From NCBI RefSeq assembly GCF_029623955.1, contig NZ_JARSBP010000008.1, forward strand, positions 62,001 to 126,000: a stretch of 64,000 nt of DNA, written 5' to 3'. The DNA is from Mycobacterium sp. 236(2023). Lineage in GTDB: Bacteria > Actinomycetota > Actinomycetes > Mycobacteriales > Mycobacteriaceae. Shown here in pieces: positions 47,735 through 55,545 of the stretch. Within the stretch, counting starts at the first letter, position 1; the number at the start of each line of letters is the position of its first letter. The translations under genes were made by a program, and so were the position numbers. The notes beneath the pieces are model-generated. The model did no database searches. It was not told the DNA's origin and saw nothing but the letters and a program-made list of their open reading frames with translations.

Positions 47735-48134
47735 GCCAGCCCACCTTAGTGCGTCGTGGAAACTCGCCGTACCACCCGATTTTCCGGACGGCGCGACGGC
47801 TGTCCAGCCTCGCTGTTTACCGCCCGCGCCCGATAAAGCGCGAGTCATCTGCGCAGCCATACTAGTCGAGCCGGCCTCCGCGATGGAGCTCCAGTGGCCC
47901 CCCGTTGCCCGGCAAAGCCGTCGGCAATCTGCAATTGTGGCTAACGAAATCGCTGGCCAGCGCGGGTCCAACCATGGGCTGGATCACAGCGCAGTGCAGC
48001 GGGCGGTACCGGGTTTGCGGGTTCGACGCACCAGGCTCGCTCGCTGGACAATTCAGGTTCGTGCGAGAAGATCTACGACGACGGCGCTGAGCCCGGACGC
48101 AACAGGCGAGAAAAGCTGGGGCACTCTTAGAGAC
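47735..48134. other. 400-base region without a supported gene
   Basis: Between the desulfurase-fold gene and bpa I see no convincing coding frame. It should carry both divergent promoters. In M. tuberculosis, as I recall, a large membrane protein gene (Rv3779) lies here; it is absent from this spot. Confidence 0.6.
47743..47748 (-). promoter_or_regulatory. Candidate -10 box (TAAGGT)
   Basis: TAAGGT ends 8 bases before the ATG at 47734, compatible with a leaderless or one-base-leader transcript. Confidence 0.35.
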
Positions 48135-48656
48135 ATGGCTACCAATTCCGACGATGACCAGATCGAGATCATCGGCAGTGACGACGTCGCGGGCGAGATG
48201 GACATCGAGCGCGGCGGTGACGGCAAGTCGCTGACCGACCTCGTCGAACAGCCCGCCAAGGTGATGCGGATCGGCACGATGATCAAGCAACTGCTCGAAG
48301 AGGTTCGGGCCGCGCCGCTGGACGAGGCGAGCCGTGGCCGGCTGCGCGACATCCACCGCACGAGCATCCGCGAGCTGGAGGACGGCCTCGCTCCCGAACT
48401 GCGTGACGAACTCGAGCGGCTCACGCTGCCCTTCACCGAGGAGGGGGTGCCGTCGGACTCCGAGCTGCGCATCGCCCAGGCTCAGCTGGTCGGCTGGCTG
48501 GAGGGCCTCTTCCACGGCATCCAGACCGCGCTGTTCGCCCAGCAGATGGCGGCGCGTCAGCAGCTGGAGCAGATGCGCCAGGGTGCGTTGCCGCCCGGTG
48601 TGGGCGTACCGGGCCAGCGCGGTCCGGGTCATCCGGGAACCGGTCAGTACCTGTGA
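48135..48656 (+). CDS. bpa: Bacterial proteasome activator Bpa (PafE)
   Basis: A 173-residue helical protein that forms a dodecameric ring and opens the 20S proteasome gate without ATP, helping degrade unfolded proteins. The conserved body (SLTDLVEQPAKVMRIGTMIK, PLDEASRGRLRDIHRTSIRE, RIAQAQLVGWLEGLFHGIQT) is nearly identical to what I recall from Rv3780. The C-terminus ends GTGQYL, the GQYL anchor that inserts into proteasome pockets. The N-terminal about 30 residues are acidic and probably disordered. Confidence 0.95.
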   Translation: MATNSDDDQIEIIGSDDVAGEMDIERGGDGKSLTDLVEQPAKVMRIGTMIKQLLEEVRAAPLDEASRGRLRDIHRTSIRELEDGLAPELRDELERLTLPFTEEGVPSDSELRIAQAQLVGWLEGLFHGIQTALFAQQMAARQQLEQMRQGALPPGVGVPGQRGPGHPGTGQYL

Positions 48657-48663
48657 GAGCCGC

Positions 48664-49482
48664 GTGACGAGCCCGGACGACGAACCGTTCATCGAGACCC
48701 GCGACGCGTGGGTCGAATTCCCCATCTTCGATGCGAAGACGCGATCGCTGAAGAAGGCGTTCCTCGGCAAGGCCGGCGGCGCGATCGGACGCAACGAGTC
48801 CAACGTCGTGGTCATCGAGGCGTTGCGTGACATCACGCTGTCGCTGAAGATGGGCGACCGCGTCGGCCTGGTCGGCCACAACGGTGCGGGCAAGTCGACG
48901 CTGCTGCGGCTTCTGTCGGGCATCTATGAGCCCACCAGAGGGGTCGCGTCGGTGCGCGGCCGCGTCGCTCCCGTCTTCGACCTGGGCGTCGGCATGGACC
49001 CCGAGATCTCCGGCTTCGAGAACATCCTCATCCGCGGCCTGTTCCTCGGGCAGACGCGCAAGCAGATGCTGGCGAAAGTCGACGAGATCGCCGAGTTCAC
49101 CGAACTCGGCGACTACTTGCAGATGCCGCTGCGGACCTACTCGACGGGCATGCGGGTGCGGCTGGCCATGGGCGTGGTGACGAGCATCGACCCAGAGATC
49201 CTGCTTCTCGACGAAGGCATCGGCGCCGTCGACGCGGACTTTCTGAAGAAGGCGCAGACGCGACTGGCCGACCTGGTGTCCCGGTCCGGGATTCTGGTGT
49301 TCGCCAGCCACTCCAACGAATTCCTCGCCAGGCTCTGCAACACCGCGATGTGGATCGACCACGGCACCATCAAGATGGAGGGCGGCATCGAGGACGTCGT
49401 GCGCGCCTACGAGGGTGAGGACGCCGCACGCCACGTCCGCGAGGTCCTCGAGGAGAACAAGCGGGAGAACCGGTCTGCATGA
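48664..49482 (+). CDS. wzt: Galactan-exporter ABC ATPase (Wzt/RfbE-like)
   Basis: A 272-residue ATPase of the polysaccharide-export type. Walker A is GHNGAGKSTLLRLL, the signature is YSTGMRVRLAMGV, and Walker B is PEILLLDEGIGAVD. With the Wzm permease it should move the lipid-linked galactan precursor of arabinogalactan across the membrane. No C-terminal carbohydrate-binding domain is present. The GTG at 48664 follows bpa by 7 bases and the stop overlaps glfT1 (ATGA). Confidence 0.92.
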   Translation: MTSPDDEPFIETRDAWVEFPIFDAKTRSLKKAFLGKAGGAIGRNESNVVVIEALRDITLSLKMGDRVGLVGHNGAGKSTLLRLLSGIYEPTRGVASVRGRVAPVFDLGVGMDPEISGFENILIRGLFLGQTRKQMLAKVDEIAEFTELGDYLQMPLRTYSTGMRVRLAMGVVTSIDPEILLLDEGIGAVDADFLKKAQTRLADLVSRSGILVFASHSNEFLARLCNTAMWIDHGTIKMEGGIEDVVRAYEGEDAARHVREVLEENKRENRSA

Positions 49483-50378
49483 CAGACCGGATCATTACCG
49501 TCGTCGTCACGCACCGGCGCCCCGACGAACTCGCGAAATCTCTCGGCGTACTGGTCAGCCAGAGCCGCCTGCCCGACCACCTGATCGTCGTCGACAACGA
49601 CGACGACCCTGTCGTCCGTGATCTCGTTGCAGGACAACCGATTCCGACGACCTATGTGGGTTCGCAGCGAAACCTCGGAGGCGCGGGCGGTTTCGCTCTC
49701 GGCATGTTGCATGCACTGAGCATGGGAGCCGACTGGGTCTGGCTGGCCGACGACGACGGGCGCCCGCAGGACTCCGAGGTGCTCGCCACGCTGCTGGCCT
49801 GCGCCGAGCAGCACGGGCTGGCGCAGGTGTCGCCGATGATCTGCGATCTGGACAATCCCGACAAGCTTGCGTTCCCGCTGCGCCGCGGCATCGTCTGGCG
49901 CCGCTGGGTGAGCGAACTGCGCACCGACGCCGAACTTCCGGACTTCATGCCCGGCATCTCGCATCTGTTCAACGGTGCGCTGTTTCGTGCGGACACGATC
50001 GACGTCGTCGGTGTGCCTGATCTTCGACTGTTCTTCCGGGGCGACGAAACCGAAGTCCACCGTCGGCTGCTGCGCTCCGGTTTGCCCTTCGGCACCTGCC
50101 TGCAGGCGGTCTACCTGCACCCGCAGGGCAGCGACGAGTTCAAGCCCATCCTGGGTGGCCGTATGCACACGCAGTACCCGGAGAACGAGACGAAGCGCTA
50201 CTACACCTACCGCAACCGCGGCTACCTGCAGTCTCAGCCCGGAATGCGCAAGCTCATCCCTCAGGAATGGCTGCGCTTCGGCTGGTACTTTCTGGTGTCC
50301 AGGCGGGATGCCGCCGGGTTCAGAGAATGGATTCGGTTGCGGCGCTTGGGCCGACGCGAGAGGTTCACGAGAAGATGA
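49479..50378 (+). CDS. glfT1: Galactofuranosyltransferase GlfT1
   Basis: A 299-residue GT2-type enzyme that adds the first galactofuranose residues to the decaprenyl-linked Rha-GlcNAc primer of arabinogalactan. Motifs are TVVVTHRRPDELAKSL, VGSQRNLGGAGGFALGM, the DxD in LADDDGRPQDSE, and FFRGDETEVHRRL with the catalytic acidic region. It is sandwiched between the two subunits of the galactan exporter with ATGA overlaps on both sides, which points to coupled synthesis and export. Confidence 0.93.
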   Translation: MTDRIITVVVTHRRPDELAKSLGVLVSQSRLPDHLIVVDNDDDPVVRDLVAGQPIPTTYVGSQRNLGGAGGFALGMLHALSMGADWVWLADDDGRPQDSEVLATLLACAEQHGLAQVSPMICDLDNPDKLAFPLRRGIVWRRWVSELRTDAELPDFMPGISHLFNGALFRADTIDVVGVPDLRLFFRGDETEVHRRLLRSGLPFGTCLQAVYLHPQGSDEFKPILGGRMHTQYPENETKRYYTYRNRGYLQSQPGMRKLIPQEWLRFGWYFLVSRRDAAGFREWIRLRRLGRRERFTRR

Positions 50379-51205
50379 CCATCATGGACGCCGCCGCGCA
50401 GTCCAGGACGTTCTCCCGGGCGTGGGGCGACCTCGTCTCGGGATTCGGCAAGCGCGAGCTCTGGCTGCATCTCGGCTGGCAGGACATCAAGCAGCGCTAC
50501 CGCCGATCCGTGCTGGGCCCGTTCTGGATCACCATCGCCACCGGCACCACCGCCGTCGCGATGGGCGGGCTGTACTCGATGCTGTTCAAACTCGAACTGT
50601 CCGAACATCTTCCCTACGTCACGCTCGGGCTGATCGTCTGGAATCTGATCAACGCGTCGATTCTCGAGGGCGCGGAGGTGTTCATCGCCAACGAGGGGTT
50701 GATCAAACAGCTTCCGACCCCGCTGTCGGTGCACGTCTACCGGCTCGTGTGGCGACAGATGATCCTGTTCGCGCACAACGTCATCATTTTCGTCGTCATC
50801 GCGATCATCTACCCGAAACCATGGAAATGGACCGACCTCGCCGTCATCCCCGCGCTGGGGCTGATCGCGCTCAATTGTGTCTGGGTCGCACTGTGTTTCG
50901 GAATTCTGGCGACCCGCTACCGCGACATCAGCCCGCTGCTCGGCAGCCTCGTGCAGCTGCTGTTCTTCATGACACCGATCATCTGGAACGAGTCGACGCT
51001 GCAAGCCCAGGGCGCCGGCGGTTGGGCCAAGATCGTCGAACTCAACCCGCTGCTGCACTATCTCGACATCGTCCGCGCGCCACTGCTGGGAGCCGATCAG
51101 GAGCTGCGGCACTGGGTCGTGGTCATCGTGCTGACGATCGTCGGATGGGGGTTCGCGGCGCTGGCGATGCGTCAGTACCGCGCCCGCGTGCCGTACTGGG
51201 TCTGA
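50375..51205 (+). CDS. wzm: Galactan-exporter permease (Wzm/RfbD-like)
   Basis: A 276-residue ABC-2 permease with six membrane spans. The N-terminal amphipathic part and WQDIKQRYRRSVLGPFWITI are typical of polysaccharide exporters. NPLLHYLDIVRAPLLG lies before the last span. It forms the channel with Wzt. The start overlaps the glfT1 stop (ATGA). The gene ends 4 bases before a convergent flavoprotein gene. Confidence 0.92.
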   Translation: MTIMDAAAQSRTFSRAWGDLVSGFGKRELWLHLGWQDIKQRYRRSVLGPFWITIATGTTAVAMGGLYSMLFKLELSEHLPYVTLGLIVWNLINASILEGAEVFIANEGLIKQLPTPLSVHVYRLVWRQMILFAHNVIIFVVIAIIYPKPWKWTDLAVIPALGLIALNCVWVALCFGILATRYRDISPLLGSLVQLLFFMTPIIWNESTLQAQGAGGWAKIVELNPLLHYLDIVRAPLLGADQELRHWVVVIVLTIVGWGFAALAMRQYRARVPYWV

Positions 51206-51209
51206 CCTC

Positions 51210-51662
51210 TCAGCTGCTCAGCCCAGTGGCCTCGGGCTCAGGCCCGAAGACGAAGCGGCGTCCCGTCACCGTCTGCGGCGTGATGCGCACGAAGCGCTCC
51301 TTCTGGGTGGCGATCCAAGGATAGAGTCCTGCGCGGCGCGCTTCGGCAAGGTCGTTCGCCGTCGCCAGGAGGCGGGCCTTGCCGCGGACGATGACGCTCC
51401 ACCCTTCGACGACGTTGTGGTCGTCGGCCTCGAAGATCACGTATTCGTTGAGCGCGGCGGTCAGCAGCTTGGTGCCCTCCGCCGTCCGGAACAGCAGGGT
51501 CTTGTTCTGTACGACGAAGTTCACGGGGAAGATCTCGGTCCAGCCGTTGACGGTCGTCACGAGCCGGCCCAGCGATACCGCCCCCAACTGGTTCCAGCTC
51601 TCGGTCTCGGTGAGCTCGGTGACCGGTACATCCGATGTCGTTGTCACGTCCATGAGTCTCAT
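51210..51662 (-). CDS. Pyridoxamine-phosphate-oxidase-fold flavin-binding protein
   Basis: A 150-residue split-barrel protein. LGAVSLGRLVTTVNGWTEIF, VNFVVQNKTLLFRTAEGTKL and WSVIVRGKARLL are typical of the PNPOx-like class that binds FMN or F420. Mycobacteria use many of these with F420. The substrate is unknown. An in-frame ATG four codons into the frame (MDVTTT) is an alternative start. A 53-base gap separates it from the AhpD-like gene on the same strand. Confidence 0.83.
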   Translation of the reverse strand: MRLMDVTTTSDVPVTELTETESWNQLGAVSLGRLVTTVNGWTEIFPVNFVVQNKTLLFRTAEGTKLLTAALNEYVIFEADDHNVVEGWSVIVRGKARLLATANDLAEARRAGLYPWIATQKERFVRITPQTVTGRRFVFGPEPEATGLSS

Positions 51663-51715
51663 GCTTCTCGGCCGTCAGGCGCGGCTCTAGAGTCCAATGG
51701 CACTTCTGGCAGATG

Positions 51716-52177
51716 TCAGCGCCGCGGGATCTCCGCGTGGACCGCGACGTTGATGCGGTTCCACGCGTTGATGGTGACCGCCAGTGCGATGACCTGTCCG
51801 AGTTCCCGGTCGGAGAACGCGCCTGCAGCATCCTCGTAGACGTCGTCGGGCACACCGTCGGAGCCCAGCTCGGTGATGGCTTCCGTCAGCGCGAGTGCGG
51901 CCCTTTCGGTCTCGTCGAACAGGTCGCCGGCCTCCGTCCACGCGGACAGGACGTCGAGCTTCTGCTCACTGACGCCCATCTTGCGGGCGTCGCGGGTATG
52001 CATGTCGAGGCAGAAGGCGCAGCGATTGATCTGCGAGGCGCGGATCTTGATGAGCTCACCGAGCTCGGGGTCGACGTCTTTGGCCGAAGCCGCCGACAGC
52101 GTCATCATCGCGTCGAACAGCTCGGGGTTGGTCTTGTAGATCTTGATGCGGCTCTGGGTGGTGTGTGTCTGTGTCAT
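51716..52177 (-). CDS. AhpD-like carboxymuconolactone-decarboxylase-family protein
   Basis: A 153-residue alkylhydroperoxidase-fold protein. The redox pair is in INRCAFCLDMHTRDARKMG (CxxC plus His), with LIKIRASQ before it and ELGQVIALAVTINAWNRINV at the end. Members reduce peroxides or act in aromatic breakdown. A TAGCGT box lies 7 bases before the ATG. The MocR regulator starts 49 bases away on the other strand and probably controls it. Confidence 0.9.
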   Translation of the reverse strand: MTQTHTTQSRIKIYKTNPELFDAMMTLSAASAKDVDPELGELIKIRASQINRCAFCLDMHTRDARKMGVSEQKLDVLSAWTEAGDLFDETERAALALTEAITELGSDGVPDDVYEDAAGAFSDRELGQVIALAVTINAWNRINVAVHAEIPRR

Positions 52178-52184
52178 GCCTTCG

Positions 52185-52190
52185 ACGCTA
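52185..52190 (-). promoter_or_regulatory. Candidate leaderless -10 box (TAGCGT)
   Basis: TAGCGT ends 7 bases before the ATG at 52177 of the AhpD-like gene, in the short region shared with the MocR gene. Confidence 0.5.
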
Positions 52191-52226
52191 GTGCGGATTA
52201 GCCCATCAAGATGGTTCAATTCTGGA

Positions 52227-53642
52227 GTGGATTCGTGGGCCAATTCCGGTGCGCGGGACTTGCACCTGGACCTTCGCGCGGCGCTGACGCCCGGCGCGAG
52301 GGGGACGAAGGACGCACTCATCGCGGCGTTGCGCGACGCCGCACGGTCCGGTCGCCTGGCGCCCAAAACCCTGCTCCCGCCGGCCCGATCGCTGGCCTCA
52401 GATCTGGGATTGGCCCGCAACACCGTCGCCGACGCGTACGCCGAGTTGGTGGCGGAAGGTTGGCTCGCCTCCCGACAGGGCGCAGGCACATGGGTGGTCG
52501 GCTCCCCTGCTGCGTCGCCGCCATCGCGTCCGTCGCGGCCCTACGGCGCGCGTGTCACGCCGGTGCACAACCTGATGCCGGGCTCGCCCGACGTCGCCGA
52601 ATTCCCGCGCGTGCAGTGGGCGGCCTGCATGCGCAAGGCTCTGGCCAACGCGCCCACGGAGGCCCTGCGGATGGGAGATCCTCGCGGACGTCCCGAATTG
52701 CGTTCCGCCCTGGCCGAATATCTCGCTCGCGCACGCGGAGTGCGAGCGACTCCGGAATCGATCGTGATCTGCGCCGGCGTCCGCCACGCTGTGGAACTCC
52801 TCGTCCGCACCCTCGGCGGCCCCGTAGCCGTCGAGTCCTACGGACTGTTCTTGTTCCGCGACGCGATCTCCGCCTGCGGTGTGCCGACGGTGCCGATCAG
52901 TGTCGACGAAAAAGGCGCCGTGGTCAGCGAACTCGGCGACTGCGATGTCGCATCCGCGCTCCTCACACCCGCGCACCACAATCCGTTGGGGATGCCGTTG
53001 CACTCGACACGACGGACGGCGGTACTCGAATGGGCCGAGCAGACAAGCCGTTTCGTTCTCGAAGACGACTACGACGGCGAGTTCCGATATGACCGCCAGC
53101 CTGTGGGGGCACTGCAGGCGTTGCGGCCCGAGCGCGTCGCCTACCTCGGATCGACGAGCAAGAGCTTGTCGCAGGTGTTGCGGCTTGGCTGGATGGTGCT
53201 GCCCGAACGACTCATCGATCCCGTGGTCAGCGCGGCGGGGGGCCACCAGTTCTATGTCGACGCGATATCTCAACTGACACTCGGTGAGTTCATCGCCGCG
53301 GGCTATTACGACCGGCATATCCGGCGGATGCGCACACGGTATCGACGGCGACGCGACGTTCTCGTCTCCGCGCTGTCCCCTTTCCGGGTGTCGGTCAGCG
53401 GTCTGGCCGCCGGCGTGAATGCTCTCGTGATGCTGCCCGACGGCGCAGAGCCGGAGGTGATGCGGCGAGCGGGCGAGGCCGGAATCGCCCTGTCGGGGCT
53501 GTCGATCATGCGACATCCCCAGGCGGCCCCCACCGTCTGGGACCGCGACGGGCTCGTGGTCGGGTTCGCCGCGCCGGCCGAACATGCTTTTCCCGCAGCG
53601 GTTTCCGCGTTACGCGACGTGCTGCGGTCGAGCGGGCTGTAG
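52227..53642 (+). CDS. MocR/PdxR-family regulator (GntR HTH fused to aminotransferase domain)
   Basis: A 471-residue regulator. The N-terminal GntR winged helix (about residues 10-75) has LPPARSLASDLGLARNTVAD. The rest is a fold-type I aminotransferase-like effector domain with VLEDDYDGEFRYD and the PLP lysine in YLGSTSKSLSQVLRLGWM. MocR proteins sense PLP or its amino-acid adducts. Here the divergent AhpD-like gene is the likely target. The GTG at 52227 sits behind TCTGGA. By context it has no link to vitamin B6 genes. Confidence 0.9.
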   Translation: MDSWANSGARDLHLDLRAALTPGARGTKDALIAALRDAARSGRLAPKTLLPPARSLASDLGLARNTVADAYAELVAEGWLASRQGAGTWVVGSPAASPPSRPSRPYGARVTPVHNLMPGSPDVAEFPRVQWAACMRKALANAPTEALRMGDPRGRPELRSALAEYLARARGVRATPESIVICAGVRHAVELLVRTLGGPVAVESYGLFLFRDAISACGVPTVPISVDEKGAVVSELGDCDVASALLTPAHHNPLGMPLHSTRRTAVLEWAEQTSRFVLEDDYDGEFRYDRQPVGALQALRPERVAYLGSTSKSLSQVLRLGWMVLPERLIDPVVSAAGGHQFYVDAISQLTLGEFIAAGYYDRHIRRMRTRYRRRRDVLVSALSPFRVSVSGLAAGVNALVMLPDGAEPEVMRRAGEAGIALSGLSIMRHPQAAPTVWDRDGLVVGFAAPAEHAFPAAVSALRDVLRSSGL

Positions 53643-53645
53643 CTT
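53640..53645 (+). promoter_or_regulatory. Candidate leaderless -10 box (TAGCTT)
   Basis: TAGCTT ends 7 bases before the ATG at 53653 and uses the stop codon of the MocR gene. Confidence 0.4.
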
Positions 53646-53652
53646 GAGACTT

Positions 53653-54144
53653 ATGGCTGCGGAGCGCCGTCCGAGGGGCGGGTACGCGCGTGCGCTCGAG
53701 TGGTTCGGCCGCACGCCGGTGGGCGACTTCTTCACCAAGCGGGTCGCCCCGAACGTCGATCCGCCGCTCTTGCATCTCTCCGGCGGCCGGTTCAGCAGCG
53801 TCTATCCGATTCCGGTGATGATGCTCACGACCATCGGCGCGAAATCCGGCCTGCGAAGGGAACTTCCGCTCGCGTACGCGGTCGACGGCGACTCTCTGAT
53901 CCTCATCGCGTCGAACTATGGCCGGCCCGGGCATCCCGCTTGGTACCGCAACCTCATCGCCAATCCGCGGGTAGAGGTGCTTGCCGGAAAGTTCAGCGGC
54001 ACCTACACCGCCTCTGAGATTGTCGATGCCGCCGAGCGTTCGGCGGCCTGGGAGCAAGCGGTCGACGTGTACGCGGGCTATGACGACTACGTGGTGCGCG
54101 CCGGCGACCGGACGATCCCGGTGGTGCGGCTGACGCGCACATGA
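53653..54144 (+). CDS. Deazaflavin (F420)-dependent nitroreductase family protein
   Basis: A 163-residue split-barrel protein of the DDN family. LLHLSGGRFSSVYPIPVMML, TTIGAKSGLRRELPLAYAVD and SNYGRPGHPAWYRNLIANPR are the diagnostic segments that form the F420 site. Relatives reduce quinones or activate nitroimidazoles. The substrate is unknown. It is followed by a strong bidirectional terminator. Confidence 0.9.
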   Translation: MAAERRPRGGYARALEWFGRTPVGDFFTKRVAPNVDPPLLHLSGGRFSSVYPIPVMMLTTIGAKSGLRRELPLAYAVDGDSLILIASNYGRPGHPAWYRNLIANPRVEVLAGKFSGTYTASEIVDAAERSAAWEQAVDVYAGYDDYVVRAGDRTIPVVRLTRT

Positions 54145-54175
54145 AAAGGGCGCCTCCTTCTGGGAGGCGCCCTTT
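54145..54175. terminator. Strong bidirectional terminator
   Basis: AAAGGGCGCCTCC and its exact complement form a 13-bp stem with a 5-base loop. The ends are A-rich on one side and T-rich on the other, so it serves both convergent genes. Confidence 0.85.
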
Positions 54176-54185
54176 CGGTTTCGGG

Positions 54186-54488
54186 TTACTGGACGTTGAC
54201 GTAGTAGACGTAGCCGGTGACGGTTTGTTGGTAGGTCTTGTCGGCGAAGTCGTCCTGCACGGTGCCGCGGATGGGGGCGCCGCGGTTGACGCCGACGACG
54301 TTGGCATCGGCGAGGGCGACGTCGGAGAGCTTCTTGACGATGACGCGGTTGCCGTCGGCTTCGAGTGCGCTGATGGTGGCCTGGGCATCACCGGTGCCGG
54401 TCGGGGCGGCCAGCGCGGGGGCGGCCAATCCCAGGAACGCGGCCGAGATGGTGGCGGCTGCGGCGGTGGCGATGGTGAAGTTCTTCAT
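54186..54488 (-). CDS. Small secreted mycobacterial protein
   Basis: A 100-residue protein with a clean Sec signal peptide (ATAAAATISAAFLGLAAPAL, cleavage near ALA-AP). The mature part is short (GDAQATISALEADGNRVIVK, LADANVVGVNRGAP, TGYVYYVNVQ) and has no cysteines. Similar small exported proteins are common in mycobacteria, with no known role. It has a GGGAAGAGC site upstream of its ATG. Confidence 0.8.
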   Translation of the reverse strand: MKNFTIATAAAATISAAFLGLAAPALAAPTGTGDAQATISALEADGNRVIVKKLSDVALADANVVGVNRGAPIRGTVQDDFADKTYQQTVTGYVYYVNVQ

Positions 54489-54810
54489 TGTTCTGCTCTT
54501 CCCTGTGTGGGTCGGAGCCGTGGAGCGAGTCGCGCGGTTTCGACGTTCTGTGTTCGATCGTGGTGATCTGAACGTGTAAACCCGCAGCTCAGGCGAATAA
54601 TTCCGCTGGCAGTATTTGAGCGTCGGGTGGCAGGAACATGTCCTGCCGGCCCCGGCGTCGGACGTGATAGCGCCCGTCGATCGATCGTCGGTGGCCCTTC
54701 CGCGGACGTCGTGTACGCAGCGATCGCCGTCACCGACAGCGGCTACGTCCCGCTCGGCGGCGTGTAACCCAGGTCATGGCGGCGATACGGGTACGCCGGC
54801 ACCGCACCAC
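54489..54810. other. 322-base region without a supported gene
   Basis: It holds the upstream region of the small secreted-protein gene. One clear structure is a near-perfect 19-base palindrome at 54629-54647. A 19-codon frame at 54711-54767 reads like a protein end but has no start context. Confidence 0.5.
54629..54647. promoter_or_regulatory. Palindromic site GGCAGGA-N5-TCCTGCC
   Basis: Two 7-base half sites in inverted orientation around ACATG resemble a dimeric regulator operator. It lies 141 bases upstream of the secreted-protein start at 54488. Confidence 0.35.
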
Positions 54811-54984
54811 TCACGCGGCGGAAGCGGCGTCGACTGCGCCGGTCTTCTCCAGGTGAAGGTGGTTACATCGCCCACAAGTCACCTGGTACCAGAGCACACC
54901 GGACCGACCTTCGGCGAAAGCGTATGCCGCGCCGTGTCCGCATCGCGGACAGCGCGTTTCGCCACGTTCCAACGCCTGCTGCAT
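54811..54984 (-). CDS. Small zinc-ribbon protein
   Basis: A 57-residue protein with two CxxC knuckles (TRCPRCGHGAAYA and VTCGRCNHLHLEK), a typical zinc ribbon. The ATG at 54984 has a GGAGGG site six bases upstream, which decides this start over a longer frame. The role is unknown; such ribbons bind nucleic acid or proteins. The Cys codons and the ribosome binding site together make it a credible gene. Confidence 0.72.
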   Translation of the reverse strand: MQQALERGETRCPRCGHGAAYAFAEGRSGVLWYQVTCGRCNHLHLEKTGAVDAASAA

Positions 54985-55087
54985 AGTGCCCTCCGAAGAC
55001 CCGACGCGATGTTGGTCTGTACCCCGCCGCACGCAGAAGCAATCCCGTCGGGCGTCGTCAACCACCACCCTTCTGATCGTTGCCCCG

Positions 55088-55093
55088 TAAGCT
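55088..55093 (+). promoter_or_regulatory. Candidate leaderless -10 box (TAAGCT)
   Basis: TAAGCT ends 6 bases before the GTG at 55100. Confidence 0.45.
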
Positions 55094-55099
55094 GCGCGG

Positions 55100-55513
55100 G
55101 TGGCCGAGCCCCCGTTGTCACCGCAGCTGAGCCTTAAGACGCAGATCTGGCGCTTCATCGTCACGGGCGGCTTCTCCGCGATCGTGGACTTCGGGCTCTA
55201 CGTGCTGCTCTACAAGGTGGCGGGGCTCAATCCCGACGTGGCCAAGATCATCGGCTGGATCGCAGGCACCACCACGGCATACCTGCTCAACCGTCGCTGG
55301 ACGTTCCAGGCAGCACCCAGCACCCGTCGACTGATCGCCGTGTGGGCGCTCTACATCACGACCTTCGCGGTGCAGGTCGGCCTGAACCACCTCCTGCTCC
55401 GGGCCTTCGACTACTCGGCGATGGGCGTGGTCGTCGCGTTCGTCATCGCCCAGGGCACCGCGACGGTGATCAACTTCATCGTTCAGCGCGCGGTGATCTT
55501 CCGGCTGCGCTGA
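55100..55513 (+). CDS. GtrA-like membrane protein (Rv3789-type)
   Basis: A 137-residue protein with four membrane spans of the GtrA/DPMS flippase-like family. IWRFIVTGGFSAIVDFGLYV, TAYLLNRRWTF and INFIVQRAVIFRLR are diagnostic. It precedes dprE1-dprE2-aftA, as Rv3789 does. That protein has been linked to decaprenylphosphoryl-arabinose supply or to anchoring AftA/WecA partners. It ends 32 bases before dprE1. Confidence 0.9.
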   Translation: MAEPPLSPQLSLKTQIWRFIVTGGFSAIVDFGLYVLLYKVAGLNPDVAKIIGWIAGTTTAYLLNRRWTFQAAPSTRRLIAVWALYITTFAVQVGLNHLLLRAFDYSAMGVVVAFVIAQGTATVINFIVQRAVIFRLR

Positions 55514-55531
55514 CCTAACGGCCGCAGGCGG

Positions 55532-55537
55532 TACCCT
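55532..55537 (+). promoter_or_regulatory. Candidate -10 box (TACCCT)
   Basis: TACCCT ends 8 bases before the ATG at 55546 but only 2 before a GTG at 55540, which supports the ATG as the dprE1 start. Confidence 0.4.
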
Positions 55538-55545
55538 CTGTGACG

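Noticed and set aside
54711..54767. 19-codon frame ending YVPLGGV that resembles a protein C-terminus
   Set aside because: Too short, no start context and no homologue recalled; left as a curiosity.
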